Below are positions 36,769-44,147 of a stretch of DNA of 64,000 bases, piece by piece. The stretch is taken from positions 372,001 through 436,000 of the forward strand of contig QAYZ01000013.1 of the NCBI GenBank assembly GCA_003054655.1, read 5' to 3'. Within the stretch, counting starts at the first letter, position 1. Each line of letters starts with the position of its first letter. The DNA comes from Spartobacteria bacterium LR76. Its GTDB lineage: Bacteria > Verrucomicrobiota > Verrucomicrobiia > Chthoniobacterales > Terrimicrobiaceae. Below the pieces are notes generated by a model, which did no database searches, had not been told where the DNA came from, and saw only the letters and a program-made list of their open reading frames with translations. Both the position numbers and the translations under genes were made by a program.

Positions 36769-38187
36769 CTACTCGGGAGCGGTGTAGTCTTTCGGACCTC
36801 CGAGCTTCCGGAATTTCACGTAAACCAAACCCGCACAGACCAGCGCGACCGTGGCCGTGAGGCAGCCGATGACAAAGGTGTACCGATATGCCCGGCCCGT
36901 CTGGTCGATCAACAAACCGACCGCAGGGGTGTAGGCCATGCCGACGAGCGCCCCCACGATGGTCGCGGCCGAGGCAAACTGGGCAAAGCGCGAATGGGGG
37001 TAGAGCCGCTGGCCGAGTGAGGCCGCGCTCGTGAAGTAACACCCGGAAATGACCCCATGCGCCACCCAGGCAAAGAGAAAGGCTCCCGCAGACTTTGCAA
37101 AGAACATGCCCCAGCCCGTGACCAGCACATACAAGACGAGCACGCCAATAGCGAGGCGTAGGGGGTGGAGCAGGTCGGCCAGCCAGCCCAGGGGATAGGC
37201 CAGCACGAGCGAGATGCAAAAGGTCAGCGCGAGGAATTTCCCATAGGTATCCATCGAGATGCCGAGGCTGGCCGCGTAGGGAATGGCGAAGGTGTTGACT
37301 GGCCCGAAGGAAAGCCCCGCCACCATCATCATGACAAAGATGGAGATGTAGTAGGAGTTGGTAAAACATTCGCGGAAGTAGGTCGCGAAACTGCCGCGGA
37401 GATTCGCCAGGAACCTTCTTCCGTCTGCTGCCCCCGGCTCCGGAACGACAATCGGCGCTGGAGGCGGATACTCGCCCTCCTTGACCTTGAGGCACACCCA
37501 GGTGAAGGCGACGCCATAATAAACTCCGACGATCACCATGATGAGGGTGAAGTGGTCGGGCACCTTGCCCATCAGCCAGTAGTTGAAGATCATCCCGTCG
37601 ATGAGGCTGATGGCTCGGAACAAGCCAAAGAACCGGCCCACCATCTCCCTGGGCACCACGTCATTGATCAGCCCTCCAAAGACCGCGCTCCCTGCGATGG
37701 CGGCAAACTCAAAGAGCGCCCAGAACACGCCAAAGCACACCAGCGTGACAAGCAGCTCGCTCTGGTCGGGAAAATGGCTGTGCACCCACTGTGCGATATG
37801 AGGAGTGAGTCCCAGGCCGATCATTCCTGCCGCAGCCAGCGGGGTCGTAATGATGAGAAACGGGATGCGCCGCCCCCAGCGGGAACGCAGCCGATCCGAC
37901 TTGAAGCTGATGATCGGGCAAAGGATGAGGGCGAGGGCTGCGGGGAAGGAACTCAGCAGGATCGCGTAAAGATAGTTCGGGACCTGGAGATGGTTGAGAT
38001 ACCAGTGAACGATCGGCGAGACCGAGCGATCCCGCATGGAGAGCGCGAAGTCGCCAAAGATCAGAAAGCTGAAAAGCGCGACCAAGCCGCCGGAGGTATA
38101 GACCAGCGTACCCACCCGCCAGGTCTTCCTGGGAGGCACGGCCTCAGGCGAGGCTTTGACAACTGGCGCGGGAGAGAGTGTGGACAT
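36769..38187 (-). CDS. MFS sugar permease
   Basis: 472 aa from the ATG at 38187. About twelve membrane segments, with KSDRLRSRWGRRIPFLIITT as the MFS loop 2-3 signature. The N-terminus (KTWRVGTLVYTSGGLVALFS) is shared with the permease at 35156, so the two arose by duplication. Unlike that one, it has a GTATAC-AC-GTAAAC palindrome 80 bp upstream, placing it with the lyase and PEP-CTERM genes. This split suggests that each permease imports a different product. Confidence 0.8.
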   Translation of the reverse strand: MSTLSPAPVVKASPEAVPPRKTWRVGTLVYTSGGLVALFSFLIFGDFALSMRDRSVSPIVHWYLNHLQVPNYLYAILLSSFPAALALILCPIISFKSDRLRSRWGRRIPFLIITTPLAAAGMIGLGLTPHIAQWVHSHFPDQSELLVTLVCFGVFWALFEFAAIAGSAVFGGLINDVVPREMVGRFFGLFRAISLIDGMIFNYWLMGKVPDHFTLIMVIVGVYYGVAFTWVCLKVKEGEYPPPAPIVVPEPGAADGRRFLANLRGSFATYFRECFTNSYYISIFVMMMVAGLSFGPVNTFAIPYAASLGISMDTYGKFLALTFCISLVLAYPLGWLADLLHPLRLAIGVLVLYVLVTGWGMFFAKSAGAFLFAWVAHGVISGCYFTSAASLGQRLYPHSRFAQFASAATIVGALVGMAYTPAVGLLIDQTGRAYRYTFVIGCLTATVALVCAGLVYVKFRKLGGPKDYTAPE

Positions 38188-38266
38188 GATCTGGGGAGGC
38201 GAGAGATTTGGTGCGCGGCAAGTTCAACCCTGCAACACCGACCCACCCCCCGCAATGGCCTGCGGA

Positions 38267-38280
38267 GTATACACGTAAAC
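38267..38280. promoter_or_regulatory. LacI-type operator 1, before the second MFS gene
   Basis: GTATACACGTAAAC, a 14-bp near-palindrome 80 bp upstream of the minus-strand permease. Member of the family with GTTTAC-N2-GTAAAC symmetry found in the gaps from 38 to 55 kb. Confidence 0.6.
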
Positions 38281-38359
38281 CGCCCCGGCCTGATCGGATT
38301 TCCCTACCGCCAGCATCCTCCGAGGTAGCAAGCGCGACGGGCGCGGTGCGAACCGGTCC

Positions 38360-38383
38360 CAAGGCTTCAGGGTGAAAGCCTTG
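38360..38383 (-). terminator. Hairpin at the end of the PEP-CTERM gene at 38367
   Basis: Arms CAAGGCTT (38360-38367) and AAGCCTTG (38376-38383) overlap the last codons of the minus-strand PEP-CTERM gene. The stem is perfect over 8 bp but has no T-run, so termination is only possible. Confidence 0.4.
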
Positions 38384-40241
38384 CAGCACGGACCGACCGA
38401 CCTCGCCAGAGCAGACCGACGAGACCGACACCCGCGAGCAGGCAGGTCGCGGGTTCCGGTACGGCGGTGATGACGAGGTCATTGCCGTCGCCTCCCGTGT
38501 AGGACAGCTCATACTGGAAGGAACCCTGATCATTGGTGAGGAAAAATGTATTGCCCACTCCGACGGCCGCGCCATTGATCGTGCCGAAGATGCCGCTGAT
38601 CGCCTCGGCGGCATCATTGCTCACCAGAACGAAGCTCGCGCCGGGCGCAAATCCATCGGCGAGGCTCAGTTGGAGATTCGACGTGCCGCTCAGGCTGAGC
38701 AGGCCGGTGAGATTCAGCGTGGTGAAGCTGGGATCGATGCCAAACTCCAGCGAGGAGCTGTTGAGCAGGCTCAGCCCGCCGGTGGTCGCCGCCGAAAAGG
38801 AGGCCACGTTCTTCAAGGCACCGCCGGTGAAGCTGAAAGTGTCCACGGAGATATTGCCATGCGTGAGATCGATGGTGCCGCCGCTGAGATTCACCGTCGA
38901 GTTTACGTTGGCGGCGCCACTGCCCTCGGCAAGATTTCCGCCGATGAGCAGCGTACCGGCGCTCACCTCCACGGTGGCGCTGACCGCCGCCGTACCGGAG
39001 CGAGACCCTGTCGTGAGGTTGTTGTTCACCGTTACCGAGGTATTCGCCCCGGAGACTCGGAAAGTACCATTCGTCGCGATCGCCCCGGCCGTCTGATTGC
39101 CAAGGAGGATGGAATCCGCCGTGAAGGATGCCCCGCCCGTGACATTGAGGATGCCGCTCAGCGTACCATTTGTGCCGCCTGTCGTTTCTCCCACGGTAAC
39201 CTGTCCAGATGCATTGAACACGCTGGCCGAGCCATCAACAGTGAGGGTGGCCGAGACCGAGTTCGCATTGTTGTTCGTAGTTGTCGTACCGACCTTCAGG
39301 GTCGTCACCTTCGCGTCGACGGTCCCTCCGGTCAGGTCGACCACGCTGCTCCCATTGGCTGCAAAAGCTCCCGTCCATCCTCCGACCAGCATGGCCGCCC
39401 CGCTCACGCCATCCGCGCCACGGATCTTGAGAGTTCCTCCGGTCACCGCGGAGGAATTCGCCCCGCCCGACGAAGCCGGGCGAAACTTCACCTGCCCAAA
39501 GGTGCGGGTTCCCGCCAGGGAGAGCGTCCCGACATTCAGCGTGGTCGTCGTTCCGAGATAGATCGTGTTCGAGGTGTTGCCATTGTAAATGGATGCGCTT
39601 CCGCCGCTCGTAAAGGTGCTGGCCGTGATGGTGCTGGTATCGGCCAGGTACAAGGTGCCGTATCCCGCACCGTTTCCGGAGCCGACGCCAAAGGTGCTTA
39701 CATTCGCCGTGAAGGTGGAAAGCGCCGAAAGGTCGAGGACCGCCCTCGCCTGCAAATTGCCAGTGCCTCCGCTGGTGTTGGAGCCATTCGACACGAGAAA
39801 GCTCGAGGAGGAGGCATTGATATTCAGGGCGCCTCCGCCGGTGAATGCCGTCTGCGTGAAGTTATTGCCGCTGGTGTAGCCGCCGACGGTGAAGGCTCCG
39901 TTCACCGTGAGAGTTTGTCCCGAGCCGATCTGCGTCACCTGCCAGGCGGTGGCGGAGGTGGCTGACTGGTTGTAGAGCAATGAGGAGAGCGCATTCGCCC
40001 CCGTAAAGCTCGTGTCGACGATGTTTCCCACCGTGGTGGAATTCGCCGTTGTGCCGGTGTTTCCAAAGATCACGGCTGTACCGGCCGGGCTGGCATCGGT
40101 GGACCAGTTCGTCACGGTCGACCAATTTTTGTCCGGGGTTGCGCTGTAGTCCCAGGTAGACTGGGCATGACCGGCAGCGAGCGAGGCTAGCAGCAGGGAT
40201 GCCGAGCAGAGGACTTTGTGGGTGGGGAGGTGAATTTCCAC
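38367..40241 (-). CDS. PEP-CTERM protein with autotransporter-like beta-helix
   Basis: 624 aa if it starts at the GTG at 40241, which has AAGAAAGG seven bases upstream; a TTG at 40268 would add nine residues. Signal peptide: VLCSASLLLASLAAGHAQ. The N-terminus (STWDYSATPDKNWSTVTNWS) is the usual opening of autotransporter-associated beta-strand proteins, and the body is made of Gly/Ser/Thr-rich strands ending with the common LSLADGFAPGASFVLVSNDA block. The sorting signal VPEP lies near residue 594, followed by a hydrophobic stretch, but the tail (WRGRSVRAARLSP) has scattered arginines rather than one RRR block. Probably a surface or matrix protein. Two palindromes lie between it and the divergent lyase gene. 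Confidence 0.8.
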   Translation of the reverse strand: MEIHLPTHKVLCSASLLLASLAAGHAQSTWDYSATPDKNWSTVTNWSTDASPAGTAVIFGNTGTTANSTTVGNIVDTSFTGANALSSLLYNQSATSATAWQVTQIGSGQTLTVNGAFTVGGYTSGNNFTQTAFTGGGALNINASSSSFLVSNGSNTSGGTGNLQARAVLDLSALSTFTANVSTFGVGSGNGAGYGTLYLADTSTITASTFTSGGSASIYNGNTSNTIYLGTTTTLNVGTLSLAGTRTFGQVKFRPASSGGANSSAVTGGTLKIRGADGVSGAAMLVGGWTGAFAANGSSVVDLTGGTVDAKVTTLKVGTTTTNNNANSVSATLTVDGSASVFNASGQVTVGETTGGTNGTLSGILNVTGGASFTADSILLGNQTAGAIATNGTFRVSGANTSVTVNNNLTTGSRSGTAAVSATVEVSAGTLLIGGNLAEGSGAANVNSTVNLSGGTIDLTHGNISVDTFSFTGGALKNVASFSAATTGGLSLLNSSSLEFGIDPSFTTLNLTGLLSLSGTSNLQLSLADGFAPGASFVLVSNDAAEAISGIFGTINGAAVGVGNTFFLTNDQGSFQYELSYTGGDGNDLVITAVPEPATCLLAGVGLVGLLWRGRSVRAARLSP

Positions 40242-40310
40242 GGGGAGCCTTTCTTGGTTGGTTTTCAAAAAGCAAAAGCCCTGCGCGACTGGTCGACAAC
40301 ATGTCCAAAG

Positions 40311-40324
40311 GTTTAGTCGTAAAC
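40311..40324. promoter_or_regulatory. LacI-type operator 2, PEP-CTERM/lyase divergent gap
   Basis: GTTTAGTCGTAAAC: 5-bp arms GTTTA and TAAAC are perfect. It lies 70 bp before the PEP-CTERM start and 80 bp before the lyase start, 17 bp from operator 3. Confidence 0.7.
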
Positions 40325-40341
40325 CCGGAAACCTGATCCCG

Positions 40342-40355
40342 GTTTACTGATAAAC
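40342..40355. promoter_or_regulatory. LacI-type operator 3, PEP-CTERM/lyase divergent gap
   Basis: GTTTACTGATAAAC: outer 5 bp of each arm are perfect. Centres of operators 2 and 3 are 31 bp apart, almost three helical turns, so both dimers would sit on the same face of the DNA. Confidence 0.7.
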
Positions 40356-40403
40356 CTATGAGCCATTGGATTCCTGCGTTAAGGATGCCGTAAGTCTCGG
40401 CTG

Positions 40404-41771
40404 ATGATTGTTCACTCCTCCCTAAGATTCCTCCTGGCCGCATCAGTGGCAGCCAGCATCGCAATGACCCCCGGCTCCGCCCGTGCGCAGGCGGTGGACG
40501 TTCCGCTCACCAACCCTGATTTCAAGGACGGTGATGGCGACGGACTGCCCGACGGATGGAAGCCCGCGCCCGGCGGCGACGGCACGACGACCATCATCAA
40601 GGTCGACGGCGGTGCGCTGAAATTCACCGACAACAGCGAGGGCGTCGGCCTCGGTCTCGCGCAGTGGGTCGATGTGAATCCCGGAGACGAATACACCGCC
40701 AAGGCCGACCTGGAAGGTACGGGCAGTGTGATGTTCCTGATGGTCTTCGTCCCGAAGATCCCCGCCCGCGAGGGAGACATGAACAAGGTGAAGATCGGGG
40801 AAGCCAAGATTTCGCTGCCAGCCAAGGATGGCGTGACGGAGCTCAAGGCCGTCGCGCCAGCCGGAGCCACCAAGGCCCGGCTCATGCTGTATTGCCCGAA
40901 GATCGGGAAGTGCGATGTCACCGTAAAATCCGTTTCGCTGAAGAAAACCGGCTCCGGCCCCGCACCAACGCCCATTCCGTCCGCCGCAGCCGCCGGTCCC
41001 ACGCCCAAGCCGCGCAACGATCATGGCCGGGACCATCCTGACAGCATGATCCAGCCGGGGACGGTGGCGAAGATCGACTTCGAGACCGGCGACTTCTCGC
41101 AGGTGCGTCTCCAGGAGGGCGGCAAGAAGGAGGTCGTCAGCGCGCCCGACCCGGTGCGCTCCGGCCAGCATGCGATGAAGGTGATGCTCACGCACGACCA
41201 GCACCGCACGGAGGTGACCGGGCCGCGCAGCCAGCCCTACGGGGAGTTCAAGTACGGCTGGAGCATTTACCTGCCGAAGGAATTCGACGGCAACTCGTGG
41301 TTCAGCATCATCACGCAGTGGCATACCTGGGGCAGCGGCAAGGAGTATGTCATCAACCCTCCCGGCCCGCCGACCTGCCTCACCGTTTCCAAGGGCAACT
41401 GGGATCTCCTCCTGCGTTACCAGGACGGCGACACGGACAACGCCGCCGTGAAACATTTCGACTTCGGCCCGATCGAGCCCGACCTCGGCCGTTGGGTGGA
41501 TTTTGTGATGGAGGTCAACTGGCAGTCGCCCAAGAGCGGCGGCGGATACCTGAAGCTGTGGAAGGACGGCAAGCTGGTCGTCGACTACACAGGGCCGACG
41601 TGGTTTGAAGACAAGACGAGCGGGCCGTTCTTCAAGATGGGCATCTATAAAGGCGCCGGATCATGGAAAGGCGAGGAGAGCGGCGCGATCGTGTACTTCG
41701 ACGAGTTCCGCATGGGTGACAAGTCCATCCCGCACGATGCTGTCGACCCGGCCAAGCAGGCTGGCAAGTAA
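40404..41771 (+). CDS. Exported polysaccharide lyase (Polysacc_lyase family) with N-terminal module
   Basis: 455 aa with a signal peptide (LRFLLAASVAASIAMTPGSA). Residues about 30-190 form an all-beta module (NSEGVGLGLAQWVDVNPGDE) also present in the lyase at 52233 and alone at 42859. A Pro/Ala linker follows. Residues about 215-440 resemble the Polysacc_lyase (PF14099-type, heparin-lyase-I-like jelly roll) family: HDQHRTEVTGPRSQPYG, FSIITQWHTWGSG, MEVNWQSPKSGGGYLKLW and FFKMGIYKG. Such enzymes cut uronate-containing glycans by beta-elimination; members include glucuronan lyases. The substrate is not fixed by sequence. Followed at once by a LacI regulator gene. Confidence 0.75.
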   Translation: MIVHSSLRFLLAASVAASIAMTPGSARAQAVDVPLTNPDFKDGDGDGLPDGWKPAPGGDGTTTIIKVDGGALKFTDNSEGVGLGLAQWVDVNPGDEYTAKADLEGTGSVMFLMVFVPKIPAREGDMNKVKIGEAKISLPAKDGVTELKAVAPAGATKARLMLYCPKIGKCDVTVKSVSLKKTGSGPAPTPIPSAAAAGPTPKPRNDHGRDHPDSMIQPGTVAKIDFETGDFSQVRLQEGGKKEVVSAPDPVRSGQHAMKVMLTHDQHRTEVTGPRSQPYGEFKYGWSIYLPKEFDGNSWFSIITQWHTWGSGKEYVINPPGPPTCLTVSKGNWDLLLRYQDGDTDNAAVKHFDFGPIEPDLGRWVDFVMEVNWQSPKSGGGYLKLWKDGKLVVDYTGPTWFEDKTSGPFFKMGIYKGAGSWKGEESGAIVYFDEFRMGDKSIPHDAVDPAKQAGK

Positions 41772-41777
41772 GCTGAA

Positions 41778-41790
41778 GTTTATTGTAAAC
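41778..41790. promoter_or_regulatory. LacI-type operator 4, before the first LacI gene
   Basis: GTTTATTGTAAAC has the same GTTTA/TAAAC arms but with a 3-base spacer instead of 4. It lies between the lyase stop and the LacI start, so the regulator probably controls its own gene. Confidence 0.55.
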
Positions 41791-41829
41791 CCAGATAATC
41801 GGTGAAACGATGACGGGGTGAGCGCAGTG

Positions 41830-42834
41830 ATGCCGACGATGAAAACCATCGCCGCCGAGGCGGGGGTGAGCGTGATGACCGTCTCCCTCGCCCTGCGCAA
41901 TCACCCGCGAATCTCGACCGCCACCCGGCAGAAGGTGAAGGAAGTCGCCGAGCGCCTGGGCTACCGGTCCAATCCGATGGTGGCGAGTCTGATGACGCAC
42001 ATCCGCTCATCGCGCCCGGTCTCCTATCAGGCCAACCTCGGCTTCCTCGTCGACGATAGCAAGAAGCTCAACGCCCACCGCATGATCGAGATGGCGCATC
42101 GCGGCATCATCAAACGGGCGGGCGAGCTTGGCTTCCTCGTCGATGTCTTCTCGCTGCAGGAGCACGGACCGCGCAAGGGACGCCTTGAGCACGTCCTGCG
42201 CTCGCGCAACATCCAGGGCGTCATCCTCGCCCCGCTGCGCCAGGCGGGCAACCTCGACGGTATGGACTGCTCCCACTGGAGCGCCGCCGCGCTAGGCAAT
42301 ACCGTGCTCAGCCCGCATTTTCACAAGGTGACGCCGCACCAGTACCAGGGCCTGCAGCTCGTGATCGAGAATCTCGAGCGAAAAGGCTACAGGCGCATCG
42401 GCCTCGCGGTCGAGCCACTGGTCGATGACAAGGTGAACCATTACTGGTCCTCCTGCATGGCTGGCTATCACCTGCGCATCCCGGCCCGGCAGCGGGTGCC
42501 TGTTTTCCTGGCCGATCTCACAGCCGCGCCATTGAAAGCCTGGCTGGACAAACACAAGCCGGATGTGGTGGTGGGTCACGACGGGCTGCACTTCTGGCTG
42601 CGCGAACTCGGTATGCGCGTGCCGGAGGACATCGCCTTTGCCTGTGTGTCCGTACCCTCCGAGAGCCACCCGAGTTTTTCCGGCCTGAACCAGAACTGGC
42701 AGATGATCGGCTCCGCCGCCGTTGACTCCGTGGTGGCGCAGATCTACCGCAACGAACGCGGTGTGCCCGAGAGCCCGAAGACCATCATGCTCGAGGGCTT
42801 CTGGGAGGAGGGCACCACTGCTCCGGGCCTCTAG
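41830..42834 (+). CDS. LacI family transcriptional regulator 1
   Basis: 334 aa from the ATG at 41830; a GTG at 41818 would add four residues. The helix-turn-helix is MKTIAAEAGVSVMTVSLALR and the hinge is RQKVKEVAERLGYRSNPMVA. Residues about 60-330 form the periplasmic-binding-protein-like sensor domain (IQGVILAPL, PDVVVGHDGLHFWLRELG). Its recognition helix is identical to that of the regulator at 51006 (SVMTVSLALRN), with Leu in place of the Arg usual after VS. It should bind the GTTTAC-N2-GTAAAC palindromes nearby. Effector unknown, probably an oligosaccharide or uronate. Confidence 0.9.
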   Translation: MPTMKTIAAEAGVSVMTVSLALRNHPRISTATRQKVKEVAERLGYRSNPMVASLMTHIRSSRPVSYQANLGFLVDDSKKLNAHRMIEMAHRGIIKRAGELGFLVDVFSLQEHGPRKGRLEHVLRSRNIQGVILAPLRQAGNLDGMDCSHWSAAALGNTVLSPHFHKVTPHQYQGLQLVIENLERKGYRRIGLAVEPLVDDKVNHYWSSCMAGYHLRIPARQRVPVFLADLTAAPLKAWLDKHKPDVVVGHDGLHFWLRELGMRVPEDIAFACVSVPSESHPSFSGLNQNWQMIGSAAVDSVVAQIYRNERGVPESPKTIMLEGFWEEGTTAPGL

Positions 42835-42858
42835 GACGTTCCCACCGCGCTCCCGCGA

Positions 42859-43461
42859 TTACTTCTTTTCCGGGGCCGCAACGGCGGCAGGGACCTGCTC
42901 TGCGGGTACCGCGCCGAGATCTTCCACTTTCACCGATTTGATCACCACGTGCGCGTCGGTCCTGGCCGCGGTGGGGCTGTAGATCCAGATCCATGCCTTC
43001 GTCGCCTCGAGCGGAGCGATGCCCTCGAGCACTCCGGTCTCTCCCGCCTCCACCCACTTGCGGGCTTCACCCACCTGGCACTGACGCATCTGGCCGGCTT
43101 TCGGCGGGATCTTGGTGGTGAATGTCATGGAAAAAAACACCCCTCCTGTTCCATCCTTGGTCTCCAGGATGGCTCGATATTTATAGCCAGGATTAACACT
43201 GACCCACTGGCCCGCGCCGACGCCATTGGCCTTGTCGGCATCGATGATCACAATCCCGCCAGCGGGAGCAGCTTCAAAGATCGTTCCCGATCCGTTGGGG
43301 GGTGGAAAGGCCTTCCAGTCAATGGGCAGACCGTCCAACCCGAGCTGCAGCGTCCCATTCTTGAGGTCGACCTGCGCGGCCTGGGCAAAGAGCATGCCGG
43401 GGCACAGGAGGAAAAGGAGAGTCAGTTTGCGCACGGGTTGAGGAGGGGTTGGATATGTCAT
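42859..43461 (-). CDS. Exported free-standing lyase-associated beta-module
   Basis: 200 aa from the ATG at 43461 with a signal peptide (LTLLFLLCPGMLFAQAAQ). It consists of one domain that matches the N-terminal module of the lyases at 40404 and 52233: KANGVGAGQWVSVNPGYKYR, then FTTKIPPKAGQMRQCQVGEA and WIWIYSPTAARTDAHVVIKS. No catalytic domain is attached. It may bind the same polymer, or cap the lyases. The C-terminus is a short Ala/Pro/Glu tail. It lies on the other strand from the lyase, with palindrome GTTTACCCGTAAAG 36 bp before its start, so it belongs to the same regulon. Confidence 0.7.
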   Translation of the reverse strand: MTYPTPPQPVRKLTLLFLLCPGMLFAQAAQVDLKNGTLQLGLDGLPIDWKAFPPPNGSGTIFEAAPAGGIVIIDADKANGVGAGQWVSVNPGYKYRAILETKDGTGGVFFSMTFTTKIPPKAGQMRQCQVGEARKWVEAGETGVLEGIAPLEATKAWIWIYSPTAARTDAHVVIKSVKVEDLGAVPAEQVPAAVAAPEKK

Positions 43462-43496
43462 CGAAGATAAGGGGGCACTCTGCAAATTCCCCGCAA

Positions 43497-43510
43497 GTTT
43501 ACCCGTAAAG
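43497..43510. promoter_or_regulatory. LacI-type operator 5, before the free-standing module gene
   Basis: GTTTACCCGTAAAG, palindromic except for the last base, 36 bp upstream of the minus-strand gene. It abuts the end of pseudopilin cassette 2 (43512). Confidence 0.65.
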
Positions 43511-43511
43511 G

Positions 43512-44147
43512 TCAGCGGCTATTGGGTTGAAACGTCCGCGTTCGGCCCGTCTCGGGGATCAACTGCACGGCGACGAAATTATCCGGCGGCGTCTGCCCGG
43601 CAGGCGGGCGGCGCGAGTCGTAAAGCATGACGTGCCACGTGTCGCCCTGCTTCGTGAGGCTCGGCAGGCTGGCGCTGCCATCGGGGCGGAAGACAAAGTA
43701 GCGGTAGTGGAATTGCTTGCTGCGGTCGATGGCGGGGAGATTGGTTTGTCCCGCGGACAGCTCGCTCAACAAAGTGCCAAATGCATCCGTCTCGGACATG
43801 ACGATGCTGTTCTGAAGATAAGCCAGCCGCCCAAGCGGGGACGGACCGTCGTCTCCCAGGAGGTAAATGCCGATGGCACGATAAGCGAGCGTCGCGTCGG
43901 TCGAGCGCGGCACTTCGTAAAACCGCACCTCGACCGGGCGGTTCGCGCTCACGGCAGACTGCCGGGCGAGGTTCAGCGTATCGACCATCTGGTCGCCCGA
44001 GATGTTCAGCTCGGTGGAGGACGAGAGGCCGCTTAGCGAGGGAATGGTGACCGCAACGAGGATGCCGATGATCGCGATCACGGTCAGCAGCTCGACCAGA
44101 GAGAAGGCCGCGTCGCGAACTTTCCTAATGGAGCCTGGCCGGTTCAT
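43512..44147 (-). CDS. Verru_Chthon cassette 2 protein D (GspH-like pseudopilin)
   Basis: 211 aa; its ATG overlaps the stop of protein A (ATGA). Leader MNRPGSIRKVRDAA, then FSLVELLTVIAIIGILVAVT with Glu at +5 (cleavage after Ala). The soluble part (SGDQMVDTLNLARQSAVSAN) follows GspH/FimT. It is the last gene of this B-C-A-D operon, whereas D is first in cassette 1, so the gene order has changed while the set is kept. Confidence 0.8.
   Translation of the reverse strand: MNRPGSIRKVRDAAFSLVELLTVIAIIGILVAVTIPSLSGLSSSTELNISGDQMVDTLNLARQSAVSANRPVEVRFYEVPRSTDATLAYRAIGIYLLGDDGPSPLGRLAYLQNSIVMSETDAFGTLLSELSAGQTNLPAIDRSKQFHYRYFVFRPDGSASLPSLTKQGDTWHVMLYDSRRPPAGQTPPDNFVAVQLIPETGRTRTFQPNSR

Noticed and set aside
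36812-36825. ATTTCACGTAAACC resembling the LacI-type operators
   Set aside because: Lies inside the coding end of the second MFS gene and lacks symmetry; probably chance. A similar string at 44364-44377 is inside protein A of cassette 2.
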